Positions 19,302 through 26,466 of a stretch of DNA of 33,124 bases are shown piece after piece (positions within the stretch are counted from its first letter, which is position 1; the number at the start of each line of letters is the position of its first letter). Position numbers and translations under genes: made by a program. The notes below the pieces were generated by a model that did not search any database, was not told where the DNA came from, and saw only the letters and a program-made list of their open reading frames with translations. The DNA is from a virus, in IMG/VR virus record IMGVR_UViG_3300021168_000067, positions 1 to 33,124 of that record. One strand, 5' to 3'.

Positions 19302-20218
19302 GTTGCATCTTCCCATCGGTACTTCTGTTTCGGCATCTTATCTTCGAAGTTGGCTTGATGCCATTTCGAGTATTCGCACAAGCAATTTTGAATGTCTTGG
19401 GCATGCGGTTGCGGCATCTGCTCGGCCTTGAACATCGGCAATAATTTTTCTCGCAGCCTCCCTAGTTCTAGGCGGAATTCATCCTCTTTCCAAACATCCT
19501 TGCGATTGCGGCCACACACATAGTTAAGGCCACGCTTGCTTCCTGGTCCACTGGCAGCAAACGTATGCCAGTCTGATGCTTGACGAAGAGGCTCGTGGTA
19601 TTTTATATCAGCAATCACCTGTGCGGTCATGAAGCTGCCAAATCCTTGCATGCTGCCAAGCAACATGTGATACGAGTTGAGCGTATCGCCTGTCTTTGGT
19701 CGCAGTCTTTCTCGTGCTTTCCACAATGGTTCAATCACTTCATGTGCTAGATAAGCAACTTTTGGAATATGAAAAGAGTCTTTTGTTAAATAATCCATGT
19801 TATCAACACTCGTTCCGGCAGTTGATACCATGTAGGCACCATTAAAGATCTTGCCGCCAGTCTTATAATAGCGACCAAGCAATCGTAGAAAAGTTGTTTT
19901 GTTGAACGGCACTGGATAGCCAACTATTTCTAAACTTTCAGGTAGATTGAGTATACGAGCAACGCACATGGCGAACCATAGTTCCGGATCATTGCTGTGC
20001 GGATTGCGCCAATTTTCTCTGATCCAAACAGTAACCTTGTCATCTTCGCGGTAGATGTTGCAGAAGCGATAACCACTAAGAATAGGATCATTCGTCCATG
20101 GTGGTCTATCACCGGCTTGGCGGCGCATGTAAATCATGTATCGTTCATGAGCGAACGCGAATATACGTTCTACTGGATTCTTGATATTCTTGATCATACA
20201 CTCCATAGGATCTTTCAT
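19298..20218 (-). CDS. HMUDK_hel / alpha-glutamyl-putrescinyl-thymine pyrophosphorylase-like protein, 306 aa
   Basis: Residues 17-70 hold the distinctive pattern ERIFAFAHERYMIYMRRQAG, then PPWTNDPILSGYRFCNIYRE and DDKVTVWIRENW. I associate this with PF18723, the 5-hmdU DNA kinase helical domain or alpha-glutamyl/putrescinyl thymine pyrophosphorylase clade. Members have a helix-rich DNA-glycosylase-like fold and occur in phages that replace thymine by hypermodified forms. Later parts (LNSYHMLLGSMQGFGSFMTA and DWHTFAASGPGSKRGLNYVC) resemble the helix-hairpin-helix and Gly-Ser-Arg-Gly segments of that family. Start at 20218 follows GGAGG. It is the anchor for the hypermodification hypothesis; the match is from memory, not a search. 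Confidence 0.75.
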   Translation of the reverse strand: MKDPMECMIKNIKNPVERIFAFAHERYMIYMRRQAGDRPPWTNDPILSGYRFCNIYREDDKVTVWIRENWRNPHSNDPELWFAMCVARILNLPESLEIVGYPVPFNKTTFLRLLGRYYKTGGKIFNGAYMVSTAGTSVDNMDYLTKDSFHIPKVAYLAHEVIEPLWKARERLRPKTGDTLNSYHMLLGSMQGFGSFMTAQVIADIKYHEPLRQASDWHTFAASGPGSKRGLNYVCGRNRKDVWKEDEFRLELGRLREKLLPMFKAEQMPQPHAQDIQNCLCEYSKWHQANFEDKMPKQKYRWEDAT

Positions 20219-20397
20219 GTTTTGCCTCCCTCCTCGCTGATTTCTCCAGTTTCCCTATCAAATTCATAAGCTACACCTTGCACTATATCACCCGCTACTA
20301 ACGGCTTGCCTTTGCGCTTTAGTTCTATGACTCGTACATCATTGATCGTGACAGGACCGGTGTTGGTTTCTTTCGCAACGAATATATATGGTTTCAT
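20215..20397 (-). CDS. Small hypothetical protein, 60 aa
   Basis: MKPYIFVAKETNTGPVTIND then LVAGDIVQGVAYEFDRETGE; a small beta-rich protein. The ATG at 20397 overlaps the upstream HD gene's stop (ATGA), and its own stop is joined to the start of the HMUDK-like gene. No family recognised. Confidence 0.6.
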   Translation of the reverse strand: MKPYIFVAKETNTGPVTINDVRVIELKRKGKPLVAGDIVQGVAYEFDRETGEISEEGGKT

Positions 20398-20903
20398 GGT
20401 GCGCCCCATCGTGATAGATATTTGAACACAGCCATGCCATCTTCTGATGACAGACCCAACTTTTCCAGCGCGGCAAACGTGTCTGCTATGATGGGATGAG
20501 CGAACTGGTTTCCCATCAATAATTCCACGCGGCCAAATTCATGCATGTCTATCAGATCGCATGCTTTGGCGCGTAGCTTTTCTTCTGCAGTGATGTTAGG
20601 AAACATTCCTCCCATATTCTTGACAGCTTCAGTTTCTAGTGTGTTCATCGTATGCTTGAGGATGTCATTGTTAGCTTTGACTGGGAATGGGAGATCGCCT
20701 GTCACTAGTTCGCCGGCATCGTGCCAGATAAAGTAAGTAGTTATGTAGGCGTTCGGTGGTCCCCAGATTTCATCCCAGATACGCAAGCATTGCCAAGTGT
20801 GTTCACCCACTGTCTGACGTTGATGCGTCATCCAAGTGTGGTAACGCATAACGCTTCCGGCATAGCGCGGATTGTGCAGCACGTCATTGCGTTTCAGGTT
20901 CAT
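20394..20903 (-). CDS. HD-domain (d)NMP phosphohydrolase, YfbR-like, 169 aa
   Basis: HD-superfamily ligands are in place: H35 in TVGEHTWQ, H61-D62 in IWHDAGELVTGDLPFP, and D117 in CDLIDMHEFGR. The arrangement fits YfbR-type 5'-deoxynucleotidases, which dephosphorylate dNMPs using divalent metal, and related phage dNTP pyrophosphohydrolases. Start 20903 (MNLKRNDVLHNPRYAGSVMR) follows GAGGCGCTCAC. As first large gene of the modification block it could adjust the nucleotide pool, for instance removing host dTMP; that is inference. Confidence 0.82.
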   Translation of the reverse strand: MNLKRNDVLHNPRYAGSVMRYHTWMTHQRQTVGEHTWQCLRIWDEIWGPPNAYITTYFIWHDAGELVTGDLPFPVKANNDILKHTMNTLETEAVKNMGGMFPNITAEEKLRAKACDLIDMHEFGRVELLMGNQFAHPIIADTFAALEKLGLSSEDGMAVFKYLSRWGAP

Positions 20904-20913
20904 GTGAGCGCCT

Positions 20914-21057
20914 CTACATTTTATGAAATGCAACAGCAACTATGCAACCAGCTAGTCCCAGTGAAACGAAGACAGCCCAAGCGTCTTGCCACCAGAACCA
21001 AAGAAATAGCAAGCAGATGCCAAGTCCAAAATGGAATAAGCCAAGAAATAATTTCAC
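20914..21057 (-). CDS. Mini membrane protein with GTG start, 47 aa
   Basis: GTG at 21057 follows AAGAGGTGCGATT. The product is MKLFLGLFHFGLGICLLFLW, then FWWQDAWAVFVSLGLAGC and IVAVAFHKM: two membrane spans separated by a short QDA turn. It ends 11 nt before the HD gene start. It is easily missed because of its length and GTG start. Role unknown. Confidence 0.65.
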   Translation of the reverse strand: MKLFLGLFHFGLGICLLFLWFWWQDAWAVFVSLGLAGCIVAVAFHKM

Positions 21058-21071
21058 AATCGCACCTCTTT

Positions 21072-21410
21072 TTAACAAATTACTGTGATTGAATCAAGCT
21101 TTATGTAGTGTGGATCTAGCTCGTGAAAAGCGATATTAAAGTTGATCGTTATTTTCTCATCCTTCTTGAATGCTTGTTGTATTATAAAATCCATGGCTTG
21201 CTGCAATGTTCGCCATGGTTTGTCATAGGTGCCAAGTTGTGGAAGATCAACTGGATAAGATTGATCAATATAAAAATCATAACCACCTATATACAAAGTG
21301 GTTAGGTTCCGTCCTGATAAGACCGACAATGCTCGCACCGGCATCAAGGATGTATACGACACTATCGCAGGTGCAGCCAGAGCAAACAGTGTAGAGCGGC
21401 GCGTCAACAT
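21072..21410 (-). CDS. Exported phage protein with twin-arginine-like leader, 112 aa
   Basis: Residues 1-28 (MLTRRSTLFALAAPAIVSYT then SLMPVRALS) form an RR-containing signal like TAT leaders. The mature part (LYIGGYDFYIDQSYPVDLPQ, GTYDKPWRTLQQAMDFIIQQ) resembles the N-terminal cap of phage right-handed beta-helix proteins, where D-x-PW-x-T-L-Q-x-A precedes the coils; here no helix follows. Small RR-leader proteins with APAIV...SLMPV occur in phages of alphaproteobacteria. Start 21410 lies after AAGGAAG and overlaps the upstream stop. Function unknown. Confidence 0.6.
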   Translation of the reverse strand: MLTRRSTLFALAAPAIVSYTSLMPVRALSVLSGRNLTTLYIGGYDFYIDQSYPVDLPQLGTYDKPWRTLQQAMDFIIQQAFKKDEKITINFNIAFHELDPHYIKLDSITVIC

Positions 21411-21592
21411 TTCACATTCTTCCTTCGTTGGTGTTCTTCTATTACGGCATTTTCTACATGACAATACAGTTCATGTTCAAAGATTGGATCATAACAACCA
21501 TGTTGTTCTATGTATTCCACCATCGCCAGCACTGTTTCATACGGTACATTTAATTTCTGTGCGATAGCAAAGTACGGATATGACTGTGACAT
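21404..21592 (-). CDS. Small helical hypothetical protein, 62 aa
   Basis: MSQSYPYFAIAQKLNVPYET then VLAMVEYIEQHGCYDPIF. The first half resembles a short HTH (AIAQKLNVPYETVLAMVEYI), so DNA binding is possible, though a second helix pair is missing. It starts 3 nt after a mini membrane gene and overlaps the RR-leader gene by 7 nt. Confidence 0.55.
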   Translation of the reverse strand: MSQSYPYFAIAQKLNVPYETVLAMVEYIEQHGCYDPIFEHELYCHVENAVIEEHQRRKNVKC

Positions 21593-21595
21593 CTT

Positions 21596-21733
21596 TTAAG
21601 GACTCCACATCATCACGGCGTAAACAGTGGCAGCTACTAGCACAGCCAAGAAAAGTTGGAACACGCCTAGACGACCTGCCGCCGCCAAGGCTCCAATCGT
21701 AAATATGATCAGAGCCATTAGCAACGGTTCCAT
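21596..21733 (-). CDS. Mini membrane protein, 45 aa
   Basis: MEPLLMALIIFTIGALAAAG then RLGVFQLFLAVLVAATVYAV: two hydrophobic spans around a single Arg. The ATG shares its A with the stop of the upstream 301-aa gene (TAATG), a coupled start. Unrecognised; one of several such peptides in this window. Confidence 0.65.
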   Translation of the reverse strand: MEPLLMALIIFTIGALAAAGRLGVFQLFLAVLVAATVYAVMMWSP

Positions 21734-22638
21734 TAGTATGGGATTTTGTCTGGATCCCCGGCACCATCAGCACGGTCGGCTTCATCTATGCCCGCATCTT
21801 CAGGCGCTTCCATCTTTCGGCCACTTCGGAAAGCTTCAGCCAGTGCTTGGCCCATCATGTAGGCTCTGTTAGGATCATTGCCTACAATCTTTAATCCTTC
21901 CCGATGAGGTTTTTCCGGAAAGCCACTCAGATAGAACATTGGTTCACCCACATCTATGGTATACCATTGTCCTTGATTGTTGCTCTGCATGATTGTGGTG
22001 AGATGATACAGATGGCTCCATGCTGGCCATATATTGCTGTTGTTGGTGTTGCTTCCTCCTCGCACGCGGCGTTGCAGACTGGTACGCTTGGTCATCCAGG
22101 ATCTGCTGACTTTGTGCCCGGTGCTTTTGAAGGGGATGACATAAGGATATGGATTCCCATCGTGCCATACAAAGCCCGCTTCGTATCGTGTGTCCACACA
22201 ATCATTTCCAGTATCTGGAAAATAATAGCGTGGTCTGTTCTTTACCTTGTCGTCACGCGTCGCACCCTCTGGCAGCTTGCCACCATTGTAGTCGTAGCTG
22301 GCAATGAAGCCGCCACCTTGCGCTCGTGGGATCCATTCGGTCCACTTCTGATACATCACACACGGTTGAAAATCGATGCCGACTTTTCCCTGTATGATAG
22401 GAACATGGAAATTCTTGAGCCAGAAATCCCCGCTCCTCGCGTTTTCCATATGTGCTGGCCCGTCCAGAACCTGTGGACTCAATGGTTGTAGCACATAGAT
22501 AAGAGGTACTAGATTATCAGCAGCATCAGTGCTGACGCCTTTCCCCATGTCTTCGTCAAGAGCGCGCAGAACTTCTTCGCTGACTGGAATTTCTTTTTCC
22601 AGTTCTGTGCCAGTAGTAGTCGCGGGGGCTTTAGCCAT
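21733..22638 (-). CDS. Conserved phage protein, candidate ssDNA-binding or recombination factor, 301 aa
   Basis: The N-terminal 20 residues are flexible, then EEVLRALDEDMGKGV (21-35), a motif shared almost exactly with the primase linker at 29573-29617. The body (NLVPLIYVLQPLSPQVLDGP, GDFWLKN, WTEWIPRAQGGGFIAS, PYVIPFKSTGHKVSRSW) is beta-rich and typical of a phage family encoded among replication genes. The C-terminus is acidic (MEAPEDAGIDEADRADGAGD), as in many ssDNA-binding proteins, where such tails recruit partners. The function is inferred from context, not from a named domain. Encoded directly after the 206-aa coiled-coil protein. Confidence 0.65.
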   Translation of the reverse strand: MAKAPATTTGTELEKEIPVSEEVLRALDEDMGKGVSTDAADNLVPLIYVLQPLSPQVLDGPAHMENARSGDFWLKNFHVPIIQGKVGIDFQPCVMYQKWTEWIPRAQGGGFIASYDYNGGKLPEGATRDDKVKNRPRYYFPDTGNDCVDTRYEAGFVWHDGNPYPYVIPFKSTGHKVSRSWMTKRTSLQRRVRGGSNTNNSNIWPAWSHLYHLTTIMQSNNQGQWYTIDVGEPMFYLSGFPEKPHREGLKIVGNDPNRAYMMGQALAEAFRSGRKMEAPEDAGIDEADRADGAGDPDKIPY

Positions 22639-23259
22639 TTATTTCTCCTTCACTGGATTGAGCTTGACCATCTTGCTTACTGTAGCACCCAAGGTGGTCA
22701 GATCTTTGTCGCTGAGCGGCTTGCCATCTTGAAAGCGTTCCTTCACCACGGCTGTCAAAGTTTTCCATGGCACCGTTTCTTCTATTGTTGGAACGACCCC
22801 AAGTTTAGTTAATGCTGCCAATACTTTTTTCAGCAGTTTGTCTTGTCCTAGTCCTAGTTCTATAGTCAAAGTGGTTTTGATGATGTCTCCCAGCTTGTGC
22901 TTGCGCACCCATTGCAGCGCCGCTTTGCGCTGATTGGATGGCCAATCACTTTTGATCACTGCATGATAATGGTCATTCAGCTTGGCCTCATATGCTGGCA
23001 AGTTTCCTTGTGCAGCAATTTCCAAACGATTGAGACCTACTTGCATGAACATGGTGGGCAAAGCATCAAAGATCAGGTTGCGCTTCGTCTGATTTAGTTC
23101 GCTGATATGGTTTTCCAAATCAGCTATCTTGAATTCTATGTCGCGAACCTCCCTGATTTTATCACGTATGAATTCCAGCTTGTCGGCTGGCGGTTTGGCC
23201 GCCATGTCCTTTTCTATCTGCTCCAACAAAGCAGCGTTTGATGTTTTCTGTTCCATCAT
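22639..23259 (-). CDS. Conserved phage protein with N-terminal coiled coil, 206 aa
   Basis: Residues 20-65 are a likely coiled coil (KIREVRDIEFKIADLENHIS, ELNQTKRNLIFDALPTMF). Then comes QVGLNRLEIAAQGNLPAYEA and a helical C-terminal half (WPSNQRKAALQWVRKHKLGD). The GLxRxxxxAxGNLPAxxAK segment occurs in phage proteins encoded next to ssDNA-binding-like genes. Role unknown; co-encoding with the 301-aa gene suggests a joint replication or recombination function. Two adjacent ATGs; the first overlaps the upstream stop. Confidence 0.65.
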   Translation of the reverse strand: MMEQKTSNAALLEQIEKDMAAKPPADKLEFIRDKIREVRDIEFKIADLENHISELNQTKRNLIFDALPTMFMQVGLNRLEIAAQGNLPAYEAKLNDHYHAVIKSDWPSNQRKAALQWVRKHKLGDIIKTTLTIELGLGQDKLLKKVLAALTKLGVVPTIEETVPWKTLTAVVKERFQDGKPLSDKDLTTLGATVSKMVKLNPVKEK

Positions 23260-23432
23260 GCTGCACTCTGTGGATCTTCAAACCAGGAACAGAATTCTTC
23301 CAAGGCTATTTCCCAGCGGCTGTCTTGCTTGGCCACCTCCGTTATCGTTTTTCTTTTAGCTTTCCAGTTGCCTTCTTCATCAATAACTTCTCTGATGAGT
23401 GTGAGCAGCTGTTCGATCTTTTGGTTAGTCAC
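23256..23432 (-). CDS. Small helical protein with GTG start, 58 aa
   Basis: GTG at 23432, with GAGGAG about 8 nt upstream, gives MTNQKIEQLLTLIREVIDEE, then a charged helix and DSRWEIALEEFCSWFEDPQS. The stop of the previous gene overlaps (GTGA). The frame is open further upstream but without a ribosome site. Not recognised. Confidence 0.6.
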   Translation of the reverse strand: MTNQKIEQLLTLIREVIDEEGNWKAKRKTITEVAKQDSRWEIALEEFCSWFEDPQSAA

Positions 23433-23626
23433 TTTTGCTTCTCCTCTTGTATTAAATAAGAATGGTTGAGTAGAATCAGCTCTCCATGTTCTTCTGGCCA
23501 ATCCACTGTCAACCGATTTCTTTGCTGGTATACATAGCGATTGCCGAAGACTGCGCCATCAAAGCTAGAGCTGAGCAACACATAGCCTTGTCGTTGAAGC
23601 CACCACATTGCTAATCGGGTAATCAT
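23429..23626 (-). CDS. Hypothetical protein, 65 aa
   Basis: Start at 23626 (MITRLAMWWLQRQGYVLLSS), 7 nt after AGAGG. The first half could be amphipathic or membrane-associated; the second half is polar (RLTVDWPEEHGELILLNHSY). Ends in a GTGA overlap with the next gene. Not recognised. Confidence 0.55.
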   Translation of the reverse strand: MITRLAMWWLQRQGYVLLSSSFDGAVFGNRYVYQQRNRLTVDWPEEHGELILLNHSYLIQEEKQK

Positions 23627-23672
23627 CTGGCTACCTCTAGCATAGCACATCCGTTACTGTTAGCAACTTCTT

Positions 23673-25307
23673 TTAGTTGGATTTGGGCTTGAACGTTTTT
23701 AGTTCCTCTGTTTTGAGTGGTTTCCCATCTATGATGGATCGCATATAACGCCCTATTTCACCTTCCCCGACTATATCATCCTTATCCATTTTCTTGGCCC
23801 AGAACTCATCGGTAACTCCAACGTCCATTTCTTCCATCATGGCGTGATCTTTTCCAGGCACAGTTATTTTCACCAGATATCCAGCCCACGTAAATTCTCG
23901 CACGCCACGAAAGTGCAGCTTGGTCACGGTGCCATCGCTGCGCACATGCGGCCGCACCATATGGAACACTTTCTTGCGCACCCCATGTTCTGTCAGTTGA
24001 TAATCCCGGTCTTGAAAGAAATAACTCATGCGTCGTGGGTCAAGAGAGAACAAGGCATGCTGCCCTTTTTTGTTTATCACCGAGACACGGACCATGGAAA
24101 AGGCGGCATACTCCAAGTGTTCTACCAAGCCACAGAACAAATTGTTCAACAGCTTCCTGCTGCTGGTATGGTGCAACTTGGCCCAATCGTCGGCATGGTG
24201 CGGCAGTTTCCAGGCGCGTTGTGGTATGTGGTTCAATCCATATTTTTTGCTGTAGATGGGAAACATCTCTGTTGATATCGTGCGGAGTATTTCCACCTTG
24301 CCATCAGCGCTTACGAAGATAGGATATTCTTCAGGCACTCCGTATTTCATTTTCTTTTCTTCAGGCTTATCCCACCACACGGTCATTTTGTAAACATCAC
24401 CGCCATTCTTAGGCTGTACTTCCGGGGGTGCTTCGTGGTCCTGATATTTGACGAAGTACATGAACTTGGGAATCCATGTTCTATACTTATCCTTCTGTGG
24501 ATCTTTGCGATATTCACCACGTTCTATCTTTTCTATTTCCGGACTGGTGCCATAGGCCACGCATCCAAACGCTGGACGATGACGCAGGAACCACGATGAC
24601 GGCTCGGCAAATTTTCTGTATTCACTTTTAGGATGTTCTTTTTCTGGATCCCAGGTATCGGGAACGGCCAGATACGGCAGCAACATGGCACCAACATGAG
24701 TATAGAATTCGTAAGCGCCTTTGTCGTGCCTGCGCATCCGTTCTAGATAAACGTAGTAGCGTTCCAATTGGTCAAGCACAGTATCACGGAAATTAAACTC
24801 TCCAAATAATTCATGTGGATCATACAGCACTTCTGTCTTGCGATCGCTGTGATGTTTATCAACTAGATATTTGTCAGCTATACTGAAATGATCACCATCA
24901 TCGGTGTATTGAAGTTCTGGTTGTTTGACTTTCGGCTTGGGATTTCCTATGCGCTCTATCGGAGTTGGTGGCGTGCCTTGTGGCACCACGAACCTATCAA
25001 ACTTGCGTCGTCGTCGTTCATAGATGCGCGCTTCTTTGCTCATACCTCTCCGAGTGGCGCGATTGGGCTTGAACTCTGGTTGTTCTGGTTGTTCTGGTTG
25101 TTCATCCTTCTGGCGATCCTGCGTCCAGCACTGGCCGCATATATGCCCTTCGTTCTCTGTACCAAGAAGCACTGGATCTATCTGGTTGATTCCACAACGT
25201 GGGCACAGTTTTTTCTCGGCATCTTCTTTGGGTTCAGACGCTTGTGCTTTCTTCCATTTAAGTTTGGATACTAGTGAGCGAAACTTCTGCAACAGATTAC
25301 GCCACAT
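23673..25307 (-). CDS. Large zinc-ribbon protein of unknown function, 544 aa
   Basis: Start at 25307 (MWRNLLQKFRSLVSKLKWKK), 6 nt after GGAGG; an ATG at 25322 is also possible. A basic amphipathic N-terminus is followed by a zinc ribbon (CPRCGIN...HICGQCWTQD, about 35-63), a QPEQPEQPE repeat (about 71-79), a basic Arg-rich patch (RATRRGMSKEARIYERRRRK) and a large globular region without recognised motif. Aromatic-rich segments such as YRTWIPKFMYFVKYQDHEAP and HIPQRAWKLPHHADDWAKLH repeat no known catalytic pattern. It is the largest unassigned gene here, sited between helicase and replication-associated genes. Functions from DNA processing to virion association are possible. Confidence 0.7.
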   Translation of the reverse strand: MWRNLLQKFRSLVSKLKWKKAQASEPKEDAEKKLCPRCGINQIDPVLLGTENEGHICGQCWTQDRQKDEQPEQPEQPEFKPNRATRRGMSKEARIYERRRRKFDRFVVPQGTPPTPIERIGNPKPKVKQPELQYTDDGDHFSIADKYLVDKHHSDRKTEVLYDPHELFGEFNFRDTVLDQLERYYVYLERMRRHDKGAYEFYTHVGAMLLPYLAVPDTWDPEKEHPKSEYRKFAEPSSWFLRHRPAFGCVAYGTSPEIEKIERGEYRKDPQKDKYRTWIPKFMYFVKYQDHEAPPEVQPKNGGDVYKMTVWWDKPEEKKMKYGVPEEYPIFVSADGKVEILRTISTEMFPIYSKKYGLNHIPQRAWKLPHHADDWAKLHHTSSRKLLNNLFCGLVEHLEYAAFSMVRVSVINKKGQHALFSLDPRRMSYFFQDRDYQLTEHGVRKKVFHMVRPHVRSDGTVTKLHFRGVREFTWAGYLVKITVPGKDHAMMEEMDVGVTDEFWAKKMDKDDIVGEGEIGRYMRSIIDGKPLKTEELKTFKPKSN

Positions 25308-25321
25308 CTTAGTCCTCCCCA

Positions 25322-25516
25322 TTAGCTCCTAGGAAATCTGCAATTATTGCAGCGATGTCTCCATTCTTCGCTATTTCTGAGAGGAGGTAGAACGGTCCAC
25401 CCTTCGCTACGCAGTTTCTCTATGGCTTCATGAAAGTCAGCAGTTTCAGAAGCTAGAATTTCTTGGCACGTATCACACTCAAACTCTAGTTTGCCTTTGA
25501 TCCAGTGGAGGGTCAC
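25322..25516 (-). CDS. Small zinc-binding phage protein, GTG start, 64 aa
   Basis: GTG at 25516 with AGGAGG 6 nt upstream. The sequence is MTLHWIKGKLEFECDTCQEI ... GWTVLPPLRNSEEWRHRCNNC: two CxxC pairs about 40 residues apart, with the W-x-H-x-C-x-x-C end seen in a common phage/rhizobial family. One zinc site expected. Function unknown. Confidence 0.7.
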   Translation of the reverse strand: MTLHWIKGKLEFECDTCQEILASETADFHEAIEKLRSEGWTVLPPLRNSEEWRHRCNNCRFPRS

Positions 25517-25657
25517 ATCGGCCTCCTATATTTTGTCCCCTAGCTCTGCGTTGGCGACACCAGCCAGAGCTGAACGGTATGTGGAATACCGCAGAGGTCG
25601 GGGCAGCCTCTGTATCGGCGGCACCAGAGTGTCGTTCCAGACGCCGCGATCCGAATT
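25517..25657 (-). promoter_or_regulatory. Hairpin-rich 141-bp gap
   Basis: Three inverted repeats lie close together: AGCTCTG/CAGAGCT around a 16-nt loop, CGGTAT/ATACCG around GTGGA, and CAGAGG/CCTCTG around a 9-nt loop. The minus strand also has CCGATACAG, shared with the gap at 2889-3069. There is no T-run for a terminator, and no acceptor stem, anticodon arm or T-loop sequence for a tRNA. A structured 5' leader or processing site is possible. Confidence 0.4.
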
Positions 25658-25831
25658 CTATAGTCGCCCCATCAGTAGCAGCACTACAACTACAATTAGG
25701 ATGATGCCTAGGACACCGATGCCTCCGTGTCCAAAACCATATCCATATCCTCCTACATAGTTCCCGCCGAAGCCACCACCTAGCAGGAGCACGATAAGGA
25801 TGATGACTAAGACTATGCCGAGTGTGGACAT
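25658..25831 (-). CDS. Glycine-rich mini membrane protein, DUF3309-like, 57 aa
   Basis: Sequence MSTLGIVLVIILIVLLLGGG, then FGGNYVGGYGYGFGHGGIG and VLGIILIVVVVLLLMGRL. Two membrane spans flank a Gly/Tyr-rich loop, the layout of DUF3309 proteins, which often end in LLLGRI. GGGAG lies 7 nt before the ATG. Found in many alphaproteobacteria and their phages; role unknown. A longer frame on the same strand here is only its shadow. Confidence 0.75.
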   Translation of the reverse strand: MSTLGIVLVIILIVLLLGGGFGGNYVGGYGYGFGHGGIGVLGIILIVVVVLLLMGRL

Positions 25832-25842
25832 TAGAGTTCTCC

Positions 25843-26466
25843 CTATAGTTGGTCTTCTTCATCCAATTTTGGAGGATCTAAACGCAAACGTGATTGTCTC
25901 TGTTGTTCTTCCTGATCAAGGCGCTCCTTTTTCACTGTTGCTACACGATGAGCTGCTTCTGTTCTGTTAATAAAGTCCCGATCCTTTAGAATTTGCATCG
26001 GATGACTTTCATCGCAAATGAGAACACCGAAACAAGCTCCTCCTTTACTTGTGGATACTCGCATTTCATAGTCATTGGCAGGAACTCTAGGTACGAGTTC
26101 CTTTTTCTTGCCGTTTGGTTTCTCATCCCAAACATTGTAATGTGCAGTAATATAAGTCTCAGTGACATTAAGCAAGACTTTCCCAGGAAGATGCTCATTA
26201 AAGAACTCCTCATCTCCCTTTCGCGTGCCCATAGATTGCAGAAACCAACGTTGTGTACAATTTAAACAGGCATCCAAATAATTTTCTCCCCAAACCCTTT
26301 CAGCTAACTCTTCGGCAGTAACACAAACAGCACCACGATCTTTCCATTCTGCTGGATTATTCAACTTTTCAATGCCAAGATCAACGAACCCGTTGCTCAA
26401 AGCATCATGCTGCTTCGATGTTACTCTTTCATCAGCACCAGAAATCCATTCCTTTAGTCGTGTCAT
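25843..26466 (-). CDS. Hypothetical protein, 207 aa
   Basis: MTRLKEWISGADERVTSKQH and a globular alpha/beta middle (CLNCTQRWFLQSMGTRKGDE, VLLNVTETYITAHYNVWDEK), then a charged coiled-coil-like C-terminus (RVATVKKERLDQEEQQRQSR). It overlaps the DUF3102-like gene by ATGA. Base composition is more A/T-rich than the neighbouring zinc-ribbon gene. No family recognised. Confidence 0.65.
   Translation of the reverse strand: MTRLKEWISGADERVTSKQHDALSNGFVDLGIEKLNNPAEWKDRGAVCVTAEELAERVWGENYLDACLNCTQRWFLQSMGTRKGDEEFFNEHLPGKVLLNVTETYITAHYNVWDEKPNGKKKELVPRVPANDYEMRVSTSKGGACFGVLICDESHPMQILKDRDFINRTEAAHRVATVKKERLDQEEQQRQSRLRLDPPKLDEEDQL

Noticed and set aside
21904-22491. Plus-strand ORF of 195 codons
   Set aside because: Complementary to the conserved 301-aa minus-strand protein; no independent translation signal.
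25517-25657. tRNA gene in the hairpin-rich gap
   Set aside because: The stems do not form a cloverleaf and there is no TTCGA-type T-loop or CCA-compatible acceptor end.
25479-25862. Minus-strand ORF of 127 codons, Arg/His-rich
   Set aside because: Frame shadow of the DUF3309-like gene at 25658-25831 and of the structured gap; composition is implausible.
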